This document shows, one piece after another, positions 27,282-34,878 of a stretch of 49,364 bases of DNA; positions within the stretch are counted from its first letter, which is position 1; each line of letters opens with the position of its first letter. The DNA is taken from contig CAIYUY010000258.1 in assembly GCA_903929485.1 (NCBI GenBank), positions 1-49,364 on the forward strand, given 5' to 3'. The notes under the pieces were generated by a model. That model saw only the letters and a program-made list of their open reading frames with translations, was not told where the DNA came from and made no database searches. Source of the DNA: an uncultured Desulfuromonadales bacterium. Lineage in GTDB: Bacteria; Desulfobacterota; Desulfuromonadia; Geobacterales; CAIOGM01. The position numbers were made by a program, and so were the translations under genes.

Positions 27282-27363
27282 TCACCGAAAAAGGCAAAAC
27301 CCGGGTGACCGGGCGGCGCAAAACCACCATCTCCCTTGAGAGAAAGAGGGGTTGCCGAAGTGA
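27282..27363 (+). promoter_or_regulatory. GEMM-I (cyclic di-GMP class I) riboswitch overlapping the start codon
   Basis: The core elements appear in order. TCAC (27282-27285) can close P1 with GTGA (27360-27363). Then come AGGCAAAACC, the P2 hairpin CCCGG-GTGA-CCGGG with its GNRA loop, GGCGCAAAACC, an irregular P3, and GGGGTTGCCGAAG, the conserved tetraloop-receptor end of the class. The base I align with the G that recognises the ligand in Vc2 RNA is G, which favours c-di-GMP over cGAMP. The ribosome-binding site AGAGGGG lies in the 3' strand of P3 and the GTG start of the receptor gene lies in P1, so ligand binding should block translation. Confidence 0.82.
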
Positions 27364-29372
27364 ACAGCCGGACAATAACCGTATCCGCCGCTCTCATCGC
27401 CGCCATACTGCTCACCTCCGCCGCTCCGTCACGGGCCAAGGAGCAGAGGAGTAAACCGTCCGATGACCTGATGGATTTGGGTATCGAACAGTTGCTGCAG
27501 CTTGACGTCCCATCGGTGTACGGGGCCAGCAAGTACGAGCAGCGAGTGACCGATGCCCCGGCCTCGGTGAGCATTGTTACCGCCGAGGAGATAAAAAAGT
27601 ACGGTTACCGGACCATCGGCGACATCATGCGCGGCATCCCCGGTTTTTACGTCTCCTCCGACCGAAACTACTCCTACCTGGGGATCCGCGGCTTCAACCG
27701 GCCCGGTGATTACAATACCCGGGTTCTGATTCTACTGGACGGACACCGGCTGAATGACAACGTTTATGATCAGGCGCCCATCGGCAACGAATTCCCGCTA
27801 AACATCGACCTGATCGACCAGATCGAAATAATCCGCGGACCAAGTTCATCACTGTACGGCTCCAGCGCGTTCCTGGGTGTGATCAATGTAGTTACCCGAC
27901 AAGGCAAGGATATGAAAGGGGTCGAGGTTACCGCCTCGGGAGGGAGCCGGGAGAGCTACCAGGGGCAGATCAGTTACGGCAACAAGTTCACAACAGGATT
28001 GGAAACGTTGGTTTCCGGAACGGTTTTTTCCAGTAGCGGTCAGCGACAACTCTTTTTCCCGGAATATGCAATCCCGGAGTTGAATAACGGCGTCGCCGAC
28101 AATGCCGACCGTGAGCGGGCATACACGCTTTACGCCAAACTCTCTCTTCAGGAACTGACCCTGACCACTCTCTTCAGCAGCCGGAACAAGACAATCCCCA
28201 CGGGATCTTTCGGCACACAGTTTAATGACACCGGCGCCAACACCACGGACAGCCGCAGCTATCTGACCCTCGCCTACCGGCATAAAATCGAAGATCACTC
28301 TGAACTGAGCGCCCATCTTTCCTATGACAACTACCACTATTATGGAGAGTATCCCTACGGAGCGACATCAGCCGGCCCACCGTTCGTAAGCAAGGATGCG
28401 GCCCTGGGAGAATGGCTGGAAGGTGAACTCCAGTACAACCGGCGCTTCTTTCAGCGACACCTGTGGACCGTCGGCGGAGAGTTTCGGAATAACTTCACGC
28501 AGAACCAAGCAGCCACAACCCTGGATGATCGCCGAACCTCCCGCGAGTATGGGATTTATCTCCAGGACGAGTGGCAGATTATGAAAAATCTCATCCTCAA
28601 CGCCGGAGTTCGCTACGACCGGTACTCCACCTTCGGCGGCAGCAGCAATCCGCGTCTCGGCCTGATCTATCGACCGGTGGAAACAACTATCCTCAAGCTC
28701 CTCTACGGCACCGCCTTCCGCGCCCCCAACGTTTACGAACTCTACTACCATGACATCGGACTCTACGCAAACCCCTTCCTGCAACCGGAAAAAATGACCA
28801 CCTATGAAGCGGTTTACGAGCAGTATTTCGGCCAGAACCTCCGGACCTCCCTCTCCGGCTTCTACTATCAGGCGTCAAAGCTCATCTCACTGGTTGGTGG
28901 GACCTACATCAACAACGCCAACGTGGATGCCAAGGGGTTGGAGACGGAACTGTCGGGGAAATGGGCTAACGGTCTCCAGGGGCGACTCAGTTACACATAC
29001 CTGGATGCCCGCGACATGGATACCAACACCCTCCTGACCAATGCCCCACGTCATCTTGCCACCTTCAACCTGAGCCTCCCTTTTCTGGAGAAACGGGTTT
29101 TTTTCAGTCCCGAAGTAGTGTACACCGGGCCGCGGAGTACCGTTACCGGCGCCACGGCAGGAGGTTTTATCACAACCAACTTGACGCTCTTCAGTCACAA
29201 CCTGCTCCCCGGCCTGGAGCTGTCAGCCACTGCGTACAACCTTTTTGACAAACGGTACGGCGACCCGGCGGCGGAAGAACATTACCAGCAGGTAAACGGA
29301 GAGATTCATACCCTGAACACCATCCCCCAGGATGGCCGGAACTTTCGCATCAAGCTCGGCTACCGGTTCTAA
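27360..29372 (+). CDS. TonB-dependent outer-membrane receptor
   Basis: 670-aa outer-membrane receptor from GTG 27360. A signal peptide (ITVSAALIAAILLTSAAPSRA) is followed by the plug domain: DAPASVSIVTAEEIKKYGY, then GIRGFNRPGDYNTRVLILLD and IEIIRGPSSSLYGSSAFLGV. A 22-strand-type beta barrel follows, and the last residues FRIKLGYRF end in Phe, the usual outer-membrane signature. No N-terminal signalling domain is present. The substrate (metal chelate, vitamin or glycan) is not evident. GTG is chosen because it gives an ordinary signal peptide; its ribosome-binding site lies inside the riboswitch. The YfiR-like gene starts 26 nt later. Confidence 0.93.
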   Translation: MNSRTITVSAALIAAILLTSAAPSRAKEQRSKPSDDLMDLGIEQLLQLDVPSVYGASKYEQRVTDAPASVSIVTAEEIKKYGYRTIGDIMRGIPGFYVSSDRNYSYLGIRGFNRPGDYNTRVLILLDGHRLNDNVYDQAPIGNEFPLNIDLIDQIEIIRGPSSSLYGSSAFLGVINVVTRQGKDMKGVEVTASGGSRESYQGQISYGNKFTTGLETLVSGTVFSSSGQRQLFFPEYAIPELNNGVADNADRERAYTLYAKLSLQELTLTTLFSSRNKTIPTGSFGTQFNDTGANTTDSRSYLTLAYRHKIEDHSELSAHLSYDNYHYYGEYPYGATSAGPPFVSKDAALGEWLEGELQYNRRFFQRHLWTVGGEFRNNFTQNQAATTLDDRRTSREYGIYLQDEWQIMKNLILNAGVRYDRYSTFGGSSNPRLGLIYRPVETTILKLLYGTAFRAPNVYELYYHDIGLYANPFLQPEKMTTYEAVYEQYFGQNLRTSLSGFYYQASKLISLVGGTYINNANVDAKGLETELSGKWANGLQGRLSYTYLDARDMDTNTLLTNAPRHLATFNLSLPFLEKRVFFSPEVVYTGPRSTVTGATAGGFITTNLTLFSHNLLPGLELSATAYNLFDKRYGDPAAEEHYQQVNGEIHTLNTIPQDGRNFRIKLGYRF

Positions 29373-29398
29373 CCGTCAGCTTCCAGCCAAGGACAAGA

Positions 29399-29938
29399 GT
29401 GGTGCTACGATATTTCTTAAAACTATCAGGTTGGCTGATCACACTGCTGGGGTTGACGCTGGCGCCGGCAAAAGCTGTCGGCCAGGGGAGTGACCTTCGG
29501 GAATACCAGATAAAGGCGGCCTTTATTTATAATTTCGCCGTGTATGTGGAGTGGCCCACGGAACAGAAACCGCGCACCGTCTGTACCTTAGGCGCCGATA
29601 CTTTTGCTCCGGCGCTGGAAACAATCAGCGGCAAGGTCGTCAAGAACCAAACCCTGATGGTTCGGCGCATCGCGGAGATCGAAGACGCGGGCGCCTGCGA
29701 CATTCTCTTCATCGGCAGGTCGGAAAGAATCAACCTCCCCTCCATCCTTGACACGGTTCGCAACCGGCCGGTGCTGACCATCAGCGACATGGAACGGTTT
29801 ACCCATGCAGGCGGGATGATCGGCCTCCTCTCCCGGGATAACAAGGTTCTCTTTGAAATAAATCTCAAACGGGCGCAACAGTCGCAGCTGAAGGTCAGCT
29901 GCCAACTCCTGAAACTGGCGCGTGACGTCATCGAGTAG
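29399..29938 (+). CDS. YfiR-like (DUF4154) periplasmic protein
   Basis: 179-aa protein starting at GTG 29399 (AAGGAC upstream). A signal peptide with GWLITLLGLTLAPAKAVG leads to EYQIKAAFIYNFAVYVEWP, the hallmark of YfiR/DUF4154. Later motifs are ACDILFIGRSER, VLTISDMERFTHAGGMIGLL and FEINLKRAQQSQLKVSCQLL, all typical. Three cysteines remain in the mature part. YfiR represses the periplasmic domain of the diguanylate cyclase YfiN in Pseudomonas. Here the gene is followed after 5 nt by a CHASE8-type cyclase, and the usual outer-membrane partner YfiB is replaced by a TonB receptor upstream. Confidence 0.92.
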   Translation: MVLRYFLKLSGWLITLLGLTLAPAKAVGQGSDLREYQIKAAFIYNFAVYVEWPTEQKPRTVCTLGADTFAPALETISGKVVKNQTLMVRRIAEIEDAGACDILFIGRSERINLPSILDTVRNRPVLTISDMERFTHAGGMIGLLSRDNKVLFEINLKRAQQSQLKVSCQLLKLARDVIE

Positions 29939-29943
29939 CAACC

Positions 29944-32478
29944 ATGCGAAAACAGATTCGAACCTGTCCGCTGAAAACAAAGCTGGTGGCGATGATGCTC
30001 CTGACCAGCACCACGCTTCTCGTGGCGGCGACCACAATTTTCATCGTCAACGAAGCAATCGCCTATCGCCAGGCAATGAAGGAGGAGCTGGTTTCCCTGG
30101 CGGACATCATCGGTCGTAACGCAGCTTCGGCTCTGCTCTTCGATGATCCCTGCTCAGCCGCGGAAACCATCGGCAGCGTCAGCGCCAACAAGGCCATCCT
30201 CTCGGTCTACCTCCTCAAGGGGGAGCGCCGGATTTTCACCCAGTACCACAAAAAGGGGGCCGCCCCAGCCGACCAGAGTTCCGACAAGGGCGAGCCCCGA
30301 ATCACGGCGGCTTTCATTCAGCGGCTCCTGACCCATGCCCAGGAAGATCTTCGAAACTATTGGGACTGGGATATGCGGATGAACATCGCCAGAACCGTTA
30401 CCGTGGGTGGTAAAAACCTCGGCACGGTGATCATCGAAGCCGACATGACGGGACTGATCAGCAAACTGCAAAGATTCACGCTCCTTGCGGTTCTGATTCT
30501 GCTCGTCTGTTCAGCCATGGCCTACCTCATGGCTCGGAAACTCCAGACCTTGATCTCGCTTCCCATCATTCACCTGGCCGAGACAATGAAAGCGGTATCA
30601 CTCAGTAAAGACTTCACCGTACAGGTAATGAAAAGCACCGACGATGAAATCGGCTCGCTGTTTGACAGCTTCAACGCCATGTTGGCTGAAATCAAGGAAC
30701 GGGACGAACTCCTCTGCCAGCGACAGGAACGACTCCGGCAACTGGCGCATTTCGACAATCTCACCCTGCTCCCCAACCGGGTGCTCTTTAACGACCGTCT
30801 GGCCCAGGCGTTGCTGCAGGCGAAACGACACCGGCACCGGATGGCGATCATGTTTCTCGACCTTGACGGCTTCAAGGATATTAATGACACCCACGGGCAC
30901 CGAGTTGGTGATCTCGTTCTCGTGGAGGTGGCGGCGCGTCTCCGGAATGTCGTCCGTTCGTGCGATACCGTGGCGCGAATGGGTGGTGACGAGTTCACTA
31001 TCTTTTTGCAGGATATTCAGAGTTCGGGTAACGCCGAACTTATCGCCCAAAAGATCATCACGGAGCTGGCCCTGCCGTATGCCGCCCAAGGAAAGGAGCT
31101 CTTCTCCTCCGCAAGCATCGGTATCGCCATGTATCCCGATGACGGCAATACGTCCGACGAACTGCTGCGAAAAGCCGACATGGCCATGTACCACGCCAAA
31201 AACAACAATAAAAACATGCTTAAGTTCTATTTCGCGGAGCTGGACAAGCGGATGAGTTCCCAACTGGAACTGCAGAACAGCCTGCGCAAAGCACTAGATC
31301 GTCATGAGTTCGAGATCCACTACCAGCCATTAGTGGCCATGGGCTCCGGCCGGGTGGTCGGCGTGGAAGCCTTGGTACGCTGGCGCCATCCGGAACAGGG
31401 ACTCATCATGCCGGATGAATTTATTCACCTTGCCGAGAAGTCGGACCTCATCCACGGGCTGGGACGAATGGTGCTGCATGAGGCGTGCCGCAAAATAAAA
31501 TCATTGCAGGAGGAGGGTTTCCCATCCCTGCGCGTGGCGGTGAATGTCTCTCCCTGCCAGTTCCGATCTCATAATTTCCATGAGCTGGTGCTGGAGCTGC
31601 TCCTGGAAACCGGGCTCAACCCGTGCTGTCTGGAATTGGAGATAACCGAAGGGGCCATCATGCATGATGTGGAGGCTTCAATAACCACCATGTCCCTGCT
31701 GAAGGCGAGGGGGGTCCGGATCTCCATCGATGATTTCGGCGTGGGGTACTCGTCGCTTAACTACCTGCGCCGCTTCCCCATCGATACCCTGAAAATCGAC
31801 CGTTCCTTCATCATGAATATGGCCACCTGTAATGAAGATCTGGCCATAGTCACCACCATTATCGCCATGGCCCACAGTCTGAACCTTGAAGTTATCGCCG
31901 AGGGGATCGAAACCGAAGAGCAGGTGGCGCTTCTGGCTCACCTGGGATGCCAGCTGATGCAGGGATACCTGCTGGGCAAACCTCAGCCGCCGGAGCAACT
32001 GCCGGAGGTTCTGGCAACGGTGCGGGCAGTCCACCCCACAACGGATCTCCTGACCAAGACCGTCCTGGTCATCGATGATGATATCGTCACCATATCCGTC
32101 ATCAGCGCCATACTTGTCCGGCAAGGCTACCGGGTTATCACGGCCAAGGACGGTATTGACGGGTTCAGGGAGGTAATCACCCATAACCCCCAGGTCATCG
32201 TTTCCGACAAATTCATGCCGAATGCGGACGGTTTCGCCCTGTTGCATTCTCTCAAAACCTTGCATCAGATAAGAAAGATACCAGTGATCCTCATCAGCCT
32301 GCATATGACACCGGAAGAAGAGGCCGATGCCCTTGATCAAGGTTTTTTCGATTTCATCGCCAAACCGATCAATTCTTCCACCCTCGTGGCAAGGGTCAAA
32401 CGGGCGCTTCGGTTTTCCGACCAGAGCTGGGAGCCGAGAAGAAACAGTGGGGGCAACCAGCCGGAAGGACTGATTTAA
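29944..32478 (+). CDS. Membrane GGDEF/EAL protein with CHASE8 sensor, HAMP and C-terminal receiver domain
   Basis: 844-aa inner-membrane protein. TM1 is at about residues 13-36. The periplasmic part of about 140 residues carries the CHASE8 pattern NAASALLFDDPCSAAETIGS, as in YfiN. TM2 is at about 178-197, with a HAMP linker to 250. The GGDEF domain has GGDEF at 347-351 and an inhibitory-site motif RSCD five residues before it. The EAL domain (E475-A-L) keeps NVSPCQF, ELEITEG, IDDFGVGYSSL, LKIDRSFI, AEGIETEEQ and QGYLLGKP, so both activities look intact. A receiver domain follows, with VIDDD, phospho-Asp755 in VIVSDKFMP and FIAKP. Last gene of the riboswitch operon. Confidence 0.94.
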   Translation: MRKQIRTCPLKTKLVAMMLLTSTTLLVAATTIFIVNEAIAYRQAMKEELVSLADIIGRNAASALLFDDPCSAAETIGSVSANKAILSVYLLKGERRIFTQYHKKGAAPADQSSDKGEPRITAAFIQRLLTHAQEDLRNYWDWDMRMNIARTVTVGGKNLGTVIIEADMTGLISKLQRFTLLAVLILLVCSAMAYLMARKLQTLISLPIIHLAETMKAVSLSKDFTVQVMKSTDDEIGSLFDSFNAMLAEIKERDELLCQRQERLRQLAHFDNLTLLPNRVLFNDRLAQALLQAKRHRHRMAIMFLDLDGFKDINDTHGHRVGDLVLVEVAARLRNVVRSCDTVARMGGDEFTIFLQDIQSSGNAELIAQKIITELALPYAAQGKELFSSASIGIAMYPDDGNTSDELLRKADMAMYHAKNNNKNMLKFYFAELDKRMSSQLELQNSLRKALDRHEFEIHYQPLVAMGSGRVVGVEALVRWRHPEQGLIMPDEFIHLAEKSDLIHGLGRMVLHEACRKIKSLQEEGFPSLRVAVNVSPCQFRSHNFHELVLELLLETGLNPCCLELEITEGAIMHDVEASITTMSLLKARGVRISIDDFGVGYSSLNYLRRFPIDTLKIDRSFIMNMATCNEDLAIVTTIIAMAHSLNLEVIAEGIETEEQVALLAHLGCQLMQGYLLGKPQPPEQLPEVLATVRAVHPTTDLLTKTVLVIDDDIVTISVISAILVRQGYRVITAKDGIDGFREVITHNPQVIVSDKFMPNADGFALLHSLKTLHQIRKIPVILISLHMTPEEEADALDQGFFDFIAKPINSSTLVARVKRALRFSDQSWEPRRNSGGNQPEGLI

Positions 32479-32604
32479 AGGATTACTAACCGTTGTCACG
32501 CCATCGACTTCCATCCCGTATTTTTCATGTAACTTTTTCCTAACAACTTCCGTCTGAATGTTGTATTGTATTGCTATTGTCATATTTTTGTTTTCCGGTG
32601 TCCC

Positions 32605-33822
32605 ATGAGCAATCTTAACTCCATACTTCTCATCACCCGTGACAAGGAATCCCAGACGACACTGGCCGACCTTCTCGCAAGGAGCCGGCGTCCCCTTGAG
32701 TTAAGCGCCTTCGCGATCCGGTTTCCCGATGACGTGAAACTCCTTGAATCGTTTCCGCTGCTCCAGCTGGTGATACTGGAGGTCCGCTCCATCTCCCAGG
32801 GTGTAAGAGATATTGCCGCTATCGCCACCATCAATCCCCGGATACTGATCATCGCCATCTCCCGGGAAAAACAGCCGGATTGGGGCCTTACCCTGATTCA
32901 AGCGGGAGCTGATGAATACCTGGCCAATCCGACCAACCGTGGGGAACTGGAAGATGTTCTGGGACGGGCAGCTCTCATCTTTGAGCAAAAACAGAAGAGA
33001 GCGGACGCAAGGGGAAAGGTCATCACCGTCTACAACCCGTCGGGCGGGATGGGAACCACCACCATCGCCGTAAATCTGGCGGTATCCCTGGTCGCCAAGG
33101 GGCAAACCGCGGCGTTGATCGACCTCAATCCGTTCAGTGGCGACGCCGCTACTCTTCTTGATCTCAACCCCACGACCACCCTGACCTCGTTCCTGGAGAG
33201 AGAGAGTTCAATCACCCCCGCTGAACTCACGGGCATCATGACTCGACACGGCTCGGGGGTTCAATTTCTTAGCGCAACGGATGAAATGGGGATGGGCGCC
33301 CCGGATCAGATGCCAAGCATCCTCAACATGATGCGGAGTCGGTTCGGCGCAACGGTCCTTGATGCCGGCGGTTCACTCTCCAAGAGCAACCTGGATATCT
33401 TTGGCGGTTCGGACGTCATTCTGTACCCTCTGCTTCTCACCCGGCCGGCCATCAACAACGCCGGACGCTATCTGAAGGCGTTGAAATGTCACGGTTTCGG
33501 CCCCGATCTGGTCAAGGTAGTGGTGAACAGATATTTATCCAATGAAAATATCAGCATGGCCCAGGCGGAGAAACTGCTCGAGGTCACGCTCTTTCATACC
33601 ATTCCCAATTCCTACATGGAGATAAACAGCTCCATCTACCATGGGACCCCCCTGGTAACCGGCTACCCCCGCTCGCCCGTTACCATGGCCCTCGCCGCAT
33701 TGGCGACACGAGTTACCACGGAGTTAACCGGCAATTTCTTCCAAAGAAAGCCCATTCCGGCGCCGGCGCCTTTCGAACACGGCTTCTTTTCCGGAATGCC
33801 GGCGGCTCATGTCTTGGGCTAG
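32605..33822 (+). CDS. TadZ/CpaE-like atypical ParA ATPase, orphan
   Basis: 405-aa protein from ATG 32605. About residues 5-125 form a receiver-like Rossmann domain (ILLITRDKESQTTLADLL, LLQLVILEVRS, GADEYLANP). From 138 there is a ParA/MinD ATPase: VYNPSGGMGTTTIAVNLA is the Walker A region, where both the signature Lys (Ser146) and the P-loop Lys (Thr151) are replaced; ALIDLNPFSGDAATLLDL and TVLDAGGSLS are the later motifs. CpaE/TadZ proteins localise Tad pilus machinery at the pole and commonly have such variant P-loops. No other tad or cpa gene lies in the window. The 126-bp gap from the GGDEF/EAL gene suggests a separate unit. Confidence 0.8.
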   Translation: MSNLNSILLITRDKESQTTLADLLARSRRPLELSAFAIRFPDDVKLLESFPLLQLVILEVRSISQGVRDIAAIATINPRILIIAISREKQPDWGLTLIQAGADEYLANPTNRGELEDVLGRAALIFEQKQKRADARGKVITVYNPSGGMGTTTIAVNLAVSLVAKGQTAALIDLNPFSGDAATLLDLNPTTTLTSFLERESSITPAELTGIMTRHGSGVQFLSATDEMGMGAPDQMPSILNMMRSRFGATVLDAGGSLSKSNLDIFGGSDVILYPLLLTRPAINNAGRYLKALKCHGFGPDLVKVVVNRYLSNENISMAQAEKLLEVTLFHTIPNSYMEINSSIYHGTPLVTGYPRSPVTMALAALATRVTTELTGNFFQRKPIPAPAPFEHGFFSGMPAAHVLG

Positions 33823-33900
33823 TACCACGTCCATCGCCTTGTGTGCAGGATTTGGTGAAAGAAAAGGCGCCCTGCTTTTAGTCTGGGGCAAAAGAGTTAC

Positions 33901-34251
33901 TCACCGGCATCGACGGGACAATAATGTCACCACGTTGTTATTTGCCACCAACCGTACTTTGTCTTTGGAACTAAATCCGTTATCCAGTAAAAGTTCCGAA
34001 AGTCTCAAGGAATTACCGTCGGCATCCGACATATCCTGGCAAATTCTCACATCGGGAGATCTCTCCGTGGATCTGGTTCCCGCAATGAATTTTCTTCCGC
34101 TGACGACCAAGGTTATGTCATTTCTTGTGCCATCGGCAGCCGGGAAACCTTCGGCCGACTCTTTTTTAAGGGATATGATATAGATCGGAATGCCATCCGA
34201 GTAGTGACCTGTTTTATCTATTCGTCCTTCAAAAACAGCGTACTCTTCCAT
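33901..34251 (-). CDS. Unknown 116-aa protein
   Basis: No signal peptide or membrane segment. Strands and short helices alternate (FEGRIDKTGHYSDGIPIYII, DITLVVSGRKFIAG, LRLSELLLDNGFSSKDKVRL), and the end VRLVANNNVVTLLSRRCR looks like a small beta fold. The family is not recognised. It is read on the minus strand, alone between the TadZ-like gene and the His/Ser-rich gene. Its composition resembles the neighbours and the frame is complete, so it is probably a true gene. Confidence 0.6.
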   Translation of the reverse strand: MEEYAVFEGRIDKTGHYSDGIPIYIISLKKESAEGFPAADGTRNDITLVVSGRKFIAGTRSTERSPDVRICQDMSDADGNSLRLSELLLDNGFSSKDKVRLVANNNVVTLLSRRCR

Positions 34252-34327
34252 CTCGAATCCACCTCATTCAAGCTATCATCCACCACCACGCTCAGCACTG
34301 CCCGACCCATTCGCAGAAAAAAGACGT

Positions 34328-34789
34328 TTAAACGGAAATACTGATGGTGCTGTTGTCGGGTAGCACCGCGGAGGCTCCTGTCCCTTGACCGCCGGAACTG
34401 GAAGAACTGCTTGACGAACTTGATCCGGCCCCTCCATGATGGTGATGGCCGCCCTTCTTCTGCGCCTGCATGTCCGTCTGGAGTTTGGCGAATGCCGTTT
34501 GAGCATCCGTTACATTCCCGGACTGAAGCGCTTGGCTCAATGAAGAGAAATCATCGGAAAGGGTGCTATTTTTCCCACTGCTACTGCCGGTCGTGGAACT
34601 TGTCGCGCTTTTCTGCCCCTGGCCACCGGAGGTAACACTTTGAAGATCGGAAAAAGCCTTCCGGGCCCCGGCAAGATCGCCGCTCTGAAGGGCGGCGCCA
34701 AGCTGACTGAAATCCTGCTTACGCTGCTGCATGGTGGCCTGCCAACTCTGCTGCATGCTGCTGTTTGAGCCAACTCCTGATAGTGTCAT
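34328..34789 (-). CDS. Unknown protein with duplicated DFxxLxxALQSG motif and His/Ser-rich tail
   Basis: 153 aa from ATG 34789, preceded by GGGAGG at about 8 nt; an ATG two codons earlier is too close to that site. An internal duplication is clear: DFSQLGAALQSGDLAGARKA and DFSSLSQALQSGNVTDAQTA, each a helical hairpin of about 27 residues, separated by a Ser/Gly/Thr linker. Then come GGHHHHGG, a run of ten serines and a short C-terminus. There is no signal peptide. The His cluster could bind metal. I have no firm family; similar two-copy proteins are, as I recall, found in Geobacter relatives. Confidence 0.7.
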   Translation of the reverse strand: MTLSGVGSNSSMQQSWQATMQQRKQDFSQLGAALQSGDLAGARKAFSDLQSVTSGGQGQKSATSSTTGSSSGKNSTLSDDFSSLSQALQSGNVTDAQTAFAKLQTDMQAQKKGGHHHHGGAGSSSSSSSSSSGGQGTGASAVLPDNSTISISV

Positions 34790-34878
34790 CCTCATTTCCT
34801 CCCTGTATCCGGCGCTTGATCCTTCTAGTGGAGTAAGACGAGAGGAGAGAGAAAAAGGTTACGGAAGAAAAAAACGTT

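Noticed and set aside
31678-32583. Minus-strand frame opposite the GGDEF/EAL gene, whose first 35 residues look fairly protein-like
   Set aside because: Almost all of it is antisense to a strongly supported gene, and the short part outside has no homologue I can name.
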